From NCBI GenBank assembly GCA_018402305.1, contig JAGYJE010000011.1:1-64000 (forward strand): DNA of 64,000 nt. Reading direction: 5' to 3'. The stretch comes from Puniceicoccaceae bacterium (GTDB lineage Bacteria; Verrucomicrobiota; Verrucomicrobiia; Opitutales; Coraliomargaritaceae). The notes beneath the pieces are model-generated. The model was given only the letters and a program-made list of their open reading frames with translations. It had not been told where the DNA came from and made no database searches. Made by a program: the position numbers and the translations under genes. Positions 57,392 to 64,000 of the stretch are shown here, piece after piece. Positions within the stretch are counted from its first letter, which is position 1, and every line of letters begins with the position of its first letter.

Positions 57392-57433
57392 TTCGATGTT
57401 CGACGTTGGATGTTCAACGTTCGACGTTCACCA
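57392..57433. repeat. Heptamer repeat covering the end of ccoP
   Basis: Six head-to-tail 7-bp units (TTCGATG, TTCGACG, TTGGATG, TTCAACG, TTCGACG, TTCACCA). They run from the ccoP-ccoG gap into the last six codons of ccoP, encoding its final residues LVNVER and the stop. A related AACGTTAAATGTTGAATG lies at 57333-57350. Confidence 0.75.
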
Positions 57434-57995
57434 GTTCCGGGTTTTCGCTGAGCACGTAGGCCACGATCTCGGCGACGCGCTTCTGCCCGAGTAGGGTCTC
57501 CCAGGGTTGCATGCCTTTTTCCGGAAAGCCATCGGCTACGCTGACGTAGATTTCCGAAGGGCTCGAACCATGGATCCATTCGTCGTCGACGAGGTTGAAG
57601 CCGATGCCGCCCTGCAGGTTCGCCCCATGGCAGGCCGCGCAGTTCGCTTCGTAGCTGCTTTTCCCGGCAGAAACGAAGCTCTGGTTCGAAGCCATCTCGT
57701 AGAAGAGGGCGTCGTCGGTCACGTCGATGGAGCTCGCCAGACGCGCTGTCGCCACGGCCTCAAGTTTCGCTTCCAACCGCTCGTCGATGCCGCCGGTGAA
57801 ACTGCGATCATCGATGACGACCCAGTAAATAATCGAGTAGATGATGACGCCGAATAGGATGATCAACCACCACATGGGCAGACGCTGGTCGTATTCACGA
57901 ATGCCATCCACCACATGGTCACGCAGGATGACGCCCTCGGGCAGGTCTTCCTCGGTGACGTCTTCCGGTTTGTTGTGTTCAAGTCCGTGCTTCAT
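57414..57995 (-). CDS. ccoP: cbb3 oxidase subunit III, single-haem form
   Basis: 193 residues. A cytoplasmic N-terminus leads to one helix (about 41-61), then a periplasmic cytochrome c domain with a single haem site CAACH (119-123) and axial Met in EKGMQPW. Classical CcoP has two haem c domains and about 300 residues; only one is present here. The ATG overlaps the ccoQ stop (ATGA). It should carry electrons to CcoNO. Confidence 0.9.
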   Translation of the reverse strand: MKHGLEHNKPEDVTEEDLPEGVILRDHVVDGIREYDQRLPMWWLIILFGVIIYSIIYWVVIDDRSFTGGIDERLEAKLEAVATARLASSIDVTDDALFYEMASNQSFVSAGKSSYEANCAACHGANLQGGIGFNLVDDEWIHGSSPSEIYVSVADGFPEKGMQPWETLLGQKRVAEIVAYVLSENPELVNVER

Positions 57996-58177
57996 GCTTT
58001 GTTCTGGTGGGTTGTTGAGTGATCGTCGTCCAAGGGTAAATTCCCCATTCGCTGAACTTTATCCTTTTTCATGAAAAGGGCGCGCAGGCTGATAGCCAGA
58101 AACACAGAGAAGGTTAACCAAAAGGAGATGATGGGGATATAGCTGGCCCAGTCTTCGTAGATGATTCGCTTAAACAT
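57992..58177 (-). CDS. ccoQ: cbb3 oxidase subunit CcoQ-like
   Basis: 61 residues. MFKRIIYEDWASYIPIISFWLTF, one membrane helix (about 13-33), then a charged cytoplasmic tail. Size, topology and position between ccoNO and ccoP fit CcoQ, which stabilises the cbb3 complex. It overlaps ccoP by 4 bases and follows ccoNO by 32 bases. Confidence 0.8.
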   Translation of the reverse strand: MFKRIIYEDWASYIPIISFWLTFSVFLAISLRALFMKKDKVQRMGNLPLDDDHSTTHQNKA

Positions 58178-58209
58178 GATGGTATGGGTTGGGTTTTAAA
58201 AGTGGATGC

Positions 58210-60609
58210 CTAGCGAGCGGCGGTGAGCTCGCTGGTTTCCTGGGCCTCGGGTGCTTCGATCTCCTCGCCGGATTCGCGATAGGCTCCGAGTTTTTGTAGA
58301 TAGGCGATGAGGGCCACGATTTCCTTTTCGGGCTCAACGAAGGCGCCCTTCTCGGCAAGTCGCGCGACGATCTCGGCGGCTTGCGCGTCGACTTCGGCTT
58401 GAATGTCCTCTTCGGATATATCAATCGGGTAAGGCACACCGAGCATGCGCATCGCATTGATCTTGCTCGGTAGCTGGCTGACTTTTGTTTCTTTTTCAAA
58501 AAGCCACGGGTAGTTGGGCATGTTCGAGCCGGGTGAAACGCTGCGCGCGTCCTGCATGTGATAGAAGTGCCAATCGTCTGAGCGCTTACCGCCTTCTCGG
58601 GCGAGGTCGGGGCCGGTGCGCTTGGAGCCCCACTGGAAGGGGAAGTCGTAAATCGACTCACCCAAGTGCGAGTAATCCCCATAGCGCAGAACCTCCGGAA
58701 CCATTGTGCGGATCATCTGTGAATGGCAGTTGTAGCAGCCCTCGCTCACGTAGATATCCCGCCCGGCTAACTCGAGGGGGGTGTAGGGAATCTGGATACG
58801 GCCCTCAATATTATCGGCGCGCTGAACCGTCACGGTGGGTATGATTTGTATGGCCCCACCGATCGCTGCTGCGATGATTGTTAGCGCGGTGAAAGCAAAG
58901 GAATGGTCGAGTAGTTTCTCATACCACACGGTCCAGGCCACTTTGCTGAATTCAAAGTGGGCGATGGCTCCGACGCTGACAAAGATCGTCATCAGCATGC
59001 CGAAGATAAAGAGAGCACCGTTGCTGAAAATCGTCACACAAACAAAGAAGATGAGAAGGAAGGCATAGATGACCGGCGCGTTTAAAAATGAGCGAAAACC
59101 TTGTTTCGGGTGCTGCACCATTTCCTCCATGGCGGAGTTGCCGATTTCGACCGTTCCATTGACGGCTTCGCCGGATCGTGCGGTTTTCCAAATATTGAAG
59201 GCCATCAATCCAAAGCCGAACAAGTAGAGGCCTCCGCCAATCGCCCGGAAGAGCATGACCGGGCGGATCGCTTGCAGTGTGTCGAGGAAGTTTGGATACT
59301 GTAGAAGCGTCCCGCCCTCCGCTGTCGCATTCAGCATGAGGCCCTGGGTGATTCCCGAAACCCACATGGAGGCGACATAGAGAAGAATACCGACCATGCC
59401 CATCCAGAAGTGCGCGTTGGCCATGGCTGTTGAGTATAGTTTGGTATTCCAGAGGCGCGGGGCCAGCCAGTAGAACATGCCGGCCGCAAGGAAGCCGTTC
59501 CAGCCGAGGGTGCCCCCATGCACATGGCCGATCGTCCAATCGGTGTAGTGGGAGAGTGCGTTAACCGCTTTGATCGAGAGCAGGGGGCCCTCAAAAGTAG
59601 CCATGCCGTAGAAGGTAACCGCCGCTGCAAAGAATTTGACGACCGGATCAGTCAGCAATTTATCCCAGGCGCCCCGTAGAGTAAGGAGCCCGTTCAGCAT
59701 GCCCGCCCAGGAGGGTGCCCAAAGCATTAGCGAGAATATCATGCCGAGGGATTGCAGCCACTCGGGGAGCGATGTGTTGAGCAAATGGTGAGGGCCGGCC
59801 CAGATGTAAATAAAGACCAGCGACCAGAAGTGGATAACCGAGAGCCTGTAGGAATAGACCGGGCGGTTGACCGACTTCGGGACGAAGTAATACATGATGC
59901 CCAACATCGGCGTGGTCAGGAAGAAGGCGACGGCGTTGTGCCCATACCACCACTGCACCAGGGCATCCTGAACGCCGCCGAAGATTGGGTAGCTGTGCGT
60001 GAAGCTGGTCGGAATCGAGAGGTGATTGACGACATAGAGCATCGTGATCGTCACAATCGTGGCGATGTAGAACCAAAGGCCCACGTAGAGGGAGCGCTCG
60101 TTGCGTTTCGCCAGGGTCCAGAAGAAGTTTGCCGCAAACACCAGCCAGATGACCGCGACGAGAATGTTGATCGGCCAAATCAGCTCGGCGTATTCCTTGC
60201 CGCGCGTGTAACCGGCGGGGAGGGTAATCGCAGCGCAAACAATGATGAACTGCCAGCCCCAAAAGTTGATCTTACTCAGCAAATCCGAAGCCATCCGCAC
60301 CCTGCAGAGCCGCTGTGTCGAGTAGTAGACCCCAGCAAACATCATGTTGCCAACAAAGGCGAAAACCGCTGCATTCGTGTGTAAGGGGCGCAGGCGACCA
60401 AAGGTTAGGAATTCGACACCCTCGCTCTTGAGCCAGCCGAAGGTGATCCACTCCAGGAATTTGCCGTTCATCTGCCAGTAGTTTAGCTGGAAGGCGATGA
60501 GCACGCCGACACCCAGGCCGACCAGCCCCCAGAAAATGGAGGCGATCATGAATTTTCTTACGGAATCGTCGTCGTAGACGATTGTAGTGGTCGAGTTGTT
60601 TGTAGTCAT
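58210..60609 (-). CDS. ccoNO: cbb3 oxidase fused subunits I and II (CcoN-CcoO)
   Basis: 799 residues. The first 480 or so are CcoN with twelve helices and its haem and copper histidines (NHLSIPTSFTHSYP, WWYGHNAVAFFLTTP, GPHHLLNTSLPEW, HYTDWTIGHVHGGTLGW). After a linker with two or three helices comes CcoO, a membrane-anchored cytochrome c with CYNCH at 625-629 and axial Met in GSNMPNYPW. The fusion reads through in one frame. The enzyme reduces O2 with high affinity and pumps protons. Fused CcoNO is known in some phyla and agrees with a non-proteobacterial host. Confidence 0.94.
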   Translation of the reverse strand: MTTNNSTTTIVYDDDSVRKFMIASIFWGLVGLGVGVLIAFQLNYWQMNGKFLEWITFGWLKSEGVEFLTFGRLRPLHTNAAVFAFVGNMMFAGVYYSTQRLCRVRMASDLLSKINFWGWQFIIVCAAITLPAGYTRGKEYAELIWPINILVAVIWLVFAANFFWTLAKRNERSLYVGLWFYIATIVTITMLYVVNHLSIPTSFTHSYPIFGGVQDALVQWWYGHNAVAFFLTTPMLGIMYYFVPKSVNRPVYSYRLSVIHFWSLVFIYIWAGPHHLLNTSLPEWLQSLGMIFSLMLWAPSWAGMLNGLLTLRGAWDKLLTDPVVKFFAAAVTFYGMATFEGPLLSIKAVNALSHYTDWTIGHVHGGTLGWNGFLAAGMFYWLAPRLWNTKLYSTAMANAHFWMGMVGILLYVASMWVSGITQGLMLNATAEGGTLLQYPNFLDTLQAIRPVMLFRAIGGGLYLFGFGLMAFNIWKTARSGEAVNGTVEIGNSAMEEMVQHPKQGFRSFLNAPVIYAFLLIFFVCVTIFSNGALFIFGMLMTIFVSVGAIAHFEFSKVAWTVWYEKLLDHSFAFTALTIIAAAIGGAIQIIPTVTVQRADNIEGRIQIPYTPLELAGRDIYVSEGCYNCHSQMIRTMVPEVLRYGDYSHLGESIYDFPFQWGSKRTGPDLAREGGKRSDDWHFYHMQDARSVSPGSNMPNYPWLFEKETKVSQLPSKINAMRMLGVPYPIDISEEDIQAEVDAQAAEIVARLAEKGAFVEPEKEIVALIAYLQKLGAYRESGEEIEAPEAQETSELTAAR

Positions 60610-60629
60610 CTGGGTAAAAAGTAGTCTCG

Positions 60630-60791
60630 TTATCGGTGCAGTGCGCTTTGCGGGGCTTCCTTATCAAATGGGCGGAGTGCGTCCTGTTCAGGGGAGCTGA
60701 GGCCTTGAGTGCGCCGCTCACGGATGAAGAAAAGCAAGAAAAGCGATGCCAGCAGCAGGCTCAAAAAGACGGTCAAAATTAAAACATTCAT
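60630..60791 (-). CDS. ccoS: cbb3 oxidase assembly protein CcoS
   Basis: A 53-residue gene from an ATG at 60791 that overlaps the upstream gene's stop by 4 bases. MNVLILTVFLSLLLASLFLLFF is a single helix, followed by a charged tail starting IRERRTQG. CcoS proteins are short, begin with one such helix and are required for cofactor insertion in cbb3 oxidases. Its position 20 bases before ccoNO fits. Confidence 0.85.
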   Translation of the reverse strand: MNVLILTVFLSLLLASLFLLFFIRERRTQGLSSPEQDALRPFDKEAPQSALHR

Positions 60792-61276
60792 AGTTGCGGG
60801 AGGTGTTGAGTGACAAAGGGGCAGTCATTGCGTGTTTTCCGATGGGGGCAGAGCTCGACCTCCCGGCCGAAAAAACCGGAGAGCGCTTGATTGATGAGGT
60901 CTTTGCTACACTCCCGATCAAGCGCGTTGAATTCGTGTTCGGTATCCCAGCTTGAGTCAAAGACGCTCATGAAACCTTTGAGGCCCGAGTCGTGCAGTTC
61001 CATGCAGACGCGCCCGCCAAAGCAGCGCTCCTTGCACTCGCAGGTAATGCCGAGAAAAGTGTCGAGATGGGCGCGGACAGTCTGCACGGGTCGGGCGGGT
61101 TTGTTTCTCAGAATATCGAGAACCGAGTCGAAAGCGCCTGCGAGAAATGCATAGGGCACGACACCCTCCTCTGTGCCGATGGATCCTGTTGGGGCGGGGA
61201 CTTCAATCTCGGTCAGCCAGTTTTCAATGATCTGATCGCGGTTGTCTTCAAGGTAGCTGACGAGTCGTGTATGCAT
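60788..61276 (-). CDS. Cysteine-rich protein at the head of the cbb3 operon
   Basis: 162 residues, no signal peptide. The N-terminal helix LEDNRDQIIENWLTEI resembles RsbRD N-terminal domains. Cys79, Cys81, Cys85 and Cys91 (TCECKERCFGGRVC) form a cluster, with Cys123, Cys143 (ELCPHRK) and Cys152 (DCPF) further on. The pattern suggests metal, Fe-S or haem binding and hence a redox or oxygen sensor, but no named family is recognised. It is the first gene of the operon, overlaps ccoS by 4 bases and is divergent from a PocR-AraC regulator. Confidence 0.6.
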   Translation of the reverse strand: MHTRLVSYLEDNRDQIIENWLTEIEVPAPTGSIGTEEGVVPYAFLAGAFDSVLDILRNKPARPVQTVRAHLDTFLGITCECKERCFGGRVCMELHDSGLKGFMSVFDSSWDTEHEFNALDRECSKDLINQALSGFFGREVELCPHRKTRNDCPFVTQHLPQL

Positions 61277-61313
61277 GGCTTGATTATTGCAGACCCAGCC
61301 CTAGGCTGTCTCA

Positions 61314-61346
61314 GCATATTCGGCACAAGCCTGCGCATATTCGGCA
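61314..61346. promoter_or_regulatory. Two direct repeats spaced 21 bp, candidate AraC-regulator site
   Basis: GCATATTCGGCA occurs at 61314-61325 and 61335-61346, 21 bases apart, i.e. two helical turns. AraC-type dimers bind tandem direct repeats with this spacing. The repeats lie between the divergent cysteine-rich gene and the PocR-AraC gene. A palindrome CAGCC-CTA-GGCTG lies just upstream (61296-61308). Confidence 0.7.
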
Positions 61347-61372
61347 AAAACTGGATTTTTACCCCATTCCCA

Positions 61373-62281
61373 ATGTCCCAAGACAGTATTCATTTAACCG
61401 ACGACACAGCTCAAAGCCGAGACGCCGCAACATCGCTTCTCAGTGAGACGCAGCTGTTTAAAGATTACGAAAAAGCCTTTCTCGAAGCCACCGGGTTGCC
61501 CCTGGCCATACGACCCGCCAAGTCATATCGTTCGGCTTTGCAGAAGCAGGAAGGTGGGAATCCTTTCTGTATGCTGCTCGCGCGCACGAATGCCGGCTGC
61601 GCCAACTGCCTGAAAATGCAGGCCGATTTAGAAAGGGAGGCAGGGATGGAGCCGAAATCGCTGCACTGCTTCGCGGGCCTTTGTGATAGCGCAGTGCCAA
61701 TTCGGGTGGGTGGGGAGCTCATCGCCTTTTTGCAAACCGGGCAAATTTTGCTGCACCAGCCGAATCAGGAAGAGTTTAGCCGCACGACACGACAATTGTT
61801 GGCCTGGGGGAGCGAGGTTAATTTAAAGGCACTCGAAGAAGCTTACTTTCAGACGAAAGTCCTCGATGAGACGCAATATGGGGCCATGCTTCGGTTGTTG
61901 GCGACTTTTGCCGAGCATTTGGCGACCATCAGCAACAGCATCGAGCCGAAATCACTCGAGAAGCCAGAGCACCAAGTCGTCAGTCGGGCTAAGAAATACA
62001 TAAAAGAGCGCTTTCAGGAAAAGATCACGCTCGACGAGGCCTCGCAGGCGGTCAATGCCAGCACCCGGCACTTCTGCAAAGTATTCAAGCAAGCCACCGG
62101 CATGACGTTTACCGACTACCTCGCCCGGACCCGGGTGGAGAAAGCCAAGCAGCTCCTGCAAAATCCGCATTTACGGGTGAGTGAAATCGCCTTCGAGACC
62201 GGCTTCGAGTCCATCTCCCAATTCAACCGCTCATTCAAGCGCATTACCGGCAAATCGCCAACCCAATACCGCGAAATGTAA
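61373..62281 (+). CDS. AraC-family regulator with PocR sensory domain
   Basis: 302 residues from the ATG at 61373. The N-terminal PocR domain (about 20-180) contains GNPFCMLLARTNAGCANCLKMQADLE and LHCFAGLCDSAVPIRVGGELIAFLQTGQI. The C-terminal AraC domain (about 205-302) has two helix-turn-helix motifs, LDEASQAVNASTRHFCKVFKQATGMTF and VSEIAFETGFESISQFNRSFKRITGKSP. The PocR cysteines may sense a redox or metal signal. It is divergent from the cbb3 operon and may control it. Confidence 0.92.
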   Translation: MSQDSIHLTDDTAQSRDAATSLLSETQLFKDYEKAFLEATGLPLAIRPAKSYRSALQKQEGGNPFCMLLARTNAGCANCLKMQADLEREAGMEPKSLHCFAGLCDSAVPIRVGGELIAFLQTGQILLHQPNQEEFSRTTRQLLAWGSEVNLKALEEAYFQTKVLDETQYGAMLRLLATFAEHLATISNSIEPKSLEKPEHQVVSRAKKYIKERFQEKITLDEASQAVNASTRHFCKVFKQATGMTFTDYLARTRVEKAKQLLQNPHLRVSEIAFETGFESISQFNRSFKRITGKSPTQYREM

Positions 62282-62305
62282 TTGAGGGGAGAGCTTTGAG
62301 AATGG

Positions 62306-62332
62306 CAATAAATACACTGTCAATAAATACAC
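62306..62332 (+). repeat. Short direct repeat upstream of second RAYT
   Basis: CAATAAATACAC at 62306-62317 and 62321-62332 (15-base period), 59 bases before the RAYT start. Confidence 0.6.
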
Positions 62333-62390
62333 AGGCTATTTAAATTAATTTTGCTTGCCTTCGGTTTGAATTTGAGCACTCGTGGGGGTC

Positions 62391-63422
62391 ATGTCTTTTT
62401 CAAAGCGAATTCCTTTTCGGGGGCGTCATTTGGTGCGGGGTCAAGCGGCGGTGTATCATGTTGTGAGCCGCACGGCTTTTGCGCGGTTTACTTTTGAGGC
62501 GGCGGAGAAGGCGCACTTCCTCCGTATTCTTCAGAGACAAGCGGGATTTTGCGGGGTGGAGGTTCTGGCTTACTGCCTGATGAGCAACCATTTCCATTTA
62601 CTGGTCAAGGTGCCGGAGCCGGGGCCGATTGGCGATGCTGAGTTGCTCCGGCGCTACCGCTTGCTTTACGGGGGCCGGACTTGCCCGCCGTCTTCACCCA
62701 GCCCAGAAGTTCTGGAGACGCTTCTGCGAAAAAACGAAACGGAGGGTCGGGAACTGAGGGAGCGTATTCTGGCCCGCATGCATGATTTGCCTGCCTTCGT
62801 GCGTGAGCTGAAGCAACGTTTCGGGATCTGGTATAACCACCGGCACGATAATAAAGGCACTCTTTGGGCGGAGCGCTTCCGCAGCACCATTGTCGAGGCT
62901 TCTGCGGAAGCGCTTTCCACGGTGGCTGCCTACATCGACTTGAATCCGGTTCGCGCAAAGATCGTCGACGACCCGGCTGACTACCGCTTTAGCAGTTTCG
63001 GGCGCGCGGTCGGTGGGAACCGGGCGGCACGACGCGGCTATGAGGCAGTTTTCTGTCAAAAGCGCGACTGGAAAGGCCTGCTGCCGAGCTATAATCTCAT
63101 CTTGTATGGCAAAGGTGAGGGACCGAAAGGTGTTCCTGGTAAGGACCTTGGACGCATCGATGCGGAAAAGGCGGCCAAAGTTCTGGATAACGGTGGGCGA
63201 TTGCCGGTCTGGCAGCTTTTGCGCTGGCGGGTGCGTTATTTCAGCGATGGGACCGCCTTGGGTTCGAAGCACTTTTTGGAAAACCTGGGTAAACACTGGA
63301 ATCAAGAGTCGGGTGGTTCGCGCACGCAGCATGCCTACCGCATGCGAGCGGGGGAGTGGGGTGAATTGCGTAGTTACCGAAACCTACAGATAGCCCCGGT
63401 CTCGGAGCCTGTGGTAAAGTGA
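62391..63422 (+). CDS. Second REP-associated tyrosine transposase (RAYT)
   Basis: 343 residues from the ATG at 62391, preceded by GTGGGGGTC. The HUH motif NHFHLLV is at 66-72, preceded by GVEVLAYCLMS. RFGIWYNHRHDNKGTLWAERF holds the catalytic Tyr, then YIDLNPVRAKIV. CRVRYF-type motif LRWRVRYFSDGTALGSKHFLENL is near 285-305. It is clearly homologous along its whole length to the RAYT at 33249-34241 but diverged, so the two are not a recent copy. A hairpin TTGGCAAA / TTTGCCAA lies downstream (63487-63516). Confidence 0.88.
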   Translation: MSFSKRIPFRGRHLVRGQAAVYHVVSRTAFARFTFEAAEKAHFLRILQRQAGFCGVEVLAYCLMSNHFHLLVKVPEPGPIGDAELLRRYRLLYGGRTCPPSSPSPEVLETLLRKNETEGRELRERILARMHDLPAFVRELKQRFGIWYNHRHDNKGTLWAERFRSTIVEASAEALSTVAAYIDLNPVRAKIVDDPADYRFSSFGRAVGGNRAARRGYEAVFCQKRDWKGLLPSYNLILYGKGEGPKGVPGKDLGRIDAEKAAKVLDNGGRLPVWQLLRWRVRYFSDGTALGSKHFLENLGKHWNQESGGSRTQHAYRMRAGEWGELRSYRNLQIAPVSEPVVK

Positions 63423-63486
63423 TCTTCTGAACTTGCGGGAAAGATCGTTGCGCGCTCGTTCGCCTTGGCCGCAGGAGCGTTAAATT

Positions 63487-63516
63487 TTGGCAAAAGCCCC
63501 TTATGGTATTTGCCAA
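63487..63516 (+). terminator. Hairpin downstream of second RAYT
   Basis: TTGGCAAA (63487-63494) pairs perfectly with TTTGCCAA (63509-63516) around a 14-base loop, between the RAYT and the metallo-hydrolase gene. It could be a terminator or part of the RAYT-associated element. Confidence 0.4.
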
Positions 63517-63545
63517 GGGTTTGATTCGGCGGCATCCAATCGATC

Positions 63546-64000
63546 ATGGAGATAATTTTTCTAGGAACCGGGACCTCGCAGGGGGTTCCCATGATCGCCC
63601 AACCCGAGGGGCGAGGCTGCGACCTGAGCAACCCAAAGAACTGGCGGACGCGGACCTCGATTCATGTGGTGATGGGCGGCCACCACATTCAAGTGGACGC
63701 GGCACCCGAATTTCGTATGCAGTGCATCCAGCACGGGGTCGGACAGATCGATACCTTCATTCTGACGCATGGACATGCGGATCATATTTTGGGTATGGAC
63801 GACCTCCGCCGCTTCTGCGATTTAAACGGGGGGCAGGCGTTGCCGGTTTACAGTAGCAGCGAGGGCCTTCAACGGATTCGTGAGATTTACCCTTATGCGA
63901 TTTTGGACAAGCCCGCGGTTCGCGGTTATCCCGCGTTTCAATTACATGAGATGCCGCGGACGCTGGAGTTGCCCGGCGGGAGGGTCGAATCGGTGCTGTT
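63546..64000 (+). CDS. MBL-fold metallo-hydrolase, PhnP-like (partial)
   Basis: An open frame from the ATG at 63546 to the window edge, 151 residues seen. MEIIFLGTGTSQGVPMIAQP at the start and TFILTHGHADHILGMDDLRRFCD (about 74-96) with the HxHxDH zinc motif mark a metallo-beta-lactamase fold. They are closest in style to PhnP-type phosphodiesterases and RNase Z relatives. The variant HGHADH fits this group. No phn genes are adjacent. The C-terminus lies outside the window. Confidence 0.85.
   Translation, partial: MEIIFLGTGTSQGVPMIAQPEGRGCDLSNPKNWRTRTSIHVVMGGHHIQVDAAPEFRMQCIQHGVGQIDTFILTHGHADHILGMDDLRRFCDLNGGQALPVYSSSEGLQRIREIYPYAILDKPAVRGYPAFQLHEMPRTLELPGGRVESVL

Noticed and set aside
60992-61372. 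N-terminal extension of the PocR-AraC regulator
   Set aside because: It is antisense to the cysteine-rich gene and adds 127 residues without domain similarity; the ATG at 61373 begins the normal protein.

Overview
The window reads as a chromosomal segment of a Gram-negative, aerobic bacterium. It carries lpxB, an RND efflux system with an outer-membrane channel, and TonB-type energisers. A fused CcoNO cbb3 oxidase, PocR-domain AraC regulators, DUF3450/ExbB loci and several REP-associated (RAYT) transposases together suggest Verrucomicrobiota, probably Opitutae. That placement is inferred from gene content and style; there is no rRNA in the window to confirm it. Many genes are packed with 4-bp ATGA overlaps.

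Layout. 1-4.1 kb, minus strand: partial fatty-acid desaturase, glyoxalase, and an ExbD/ExbB/large ExbB/DUF3450 energiser set without a TonB gene. 4.3-5.8 kb: membrane protein and an array of GTAG-type REP palindromes. 5.9-9.7 kb: CcsA/ResB cytochrome c maturation and a lipoprotein. 9.8-13.4 kb: YchF, an FAD-linked oxidase, and tRNA-Pro(UGG) followed by two 146-bp repeat units built from the tRNA 3' end. 13.4-16.9 kb: envelope glycan genes, including a sulfotransferase-glycosyltransferase fusion and GtrA.

17.1-33.2 kb: tRNA-Pro(CGG), then an apparent 16-kb genomic island bounded by a 32-bp direct repeat of the tRNA 3' end (17130-17161 and 33139-33170). The island holds a porin-like protein behind a sigma-54-type promoter, ureABC-EFGD, a CbiM-like nickel permease, a LysR regulator, a signal-less NrtA-like binding protein, urtABCDE, formamidase FmdA and an FmdB zinc ribbon. 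Together these form a nearly complete uptake-to-ammonia pathway for urea and formamide. No integrase is seen.

33.2-40.8 kb: RAYT transposase, then an RND tripartite efflux operon led by a TetR repressor with a clear 22-bp palindromic operator at its start codon. 40.9-53.2 kb: housekeeping genes (Gfo/Idh oxidoreductase plus lpxB, ferredoxin, DEAD-box helicase, phasin-like plus UbiB kinase, sigma-70 factor, trpE, purE/purK) and a repeat-rich secreted protein. 53.2-61.3 kb: an eight-gene cbb3 oxidase operon on the minus strand. In transcription order it is a cysteine-rich protein, ccoS, ccoNO fusion, ccoQ, single-haem ccoP, ccoG, a 50-residue CcoH-like protein and ccoI. A PocR-AraC regulator is divergent to it. 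62.4-64 kb: a second RAYT and a partial PhnP-like metallo-hydrolase.

How it fits together: CcsA/ResB would attach haem to the c-type domains of CcoNO and CcoP, CcoG/CcoI/CcoS would assemble and copper-load that oxidase, and the island would supply nitrogen from urea and small amides.
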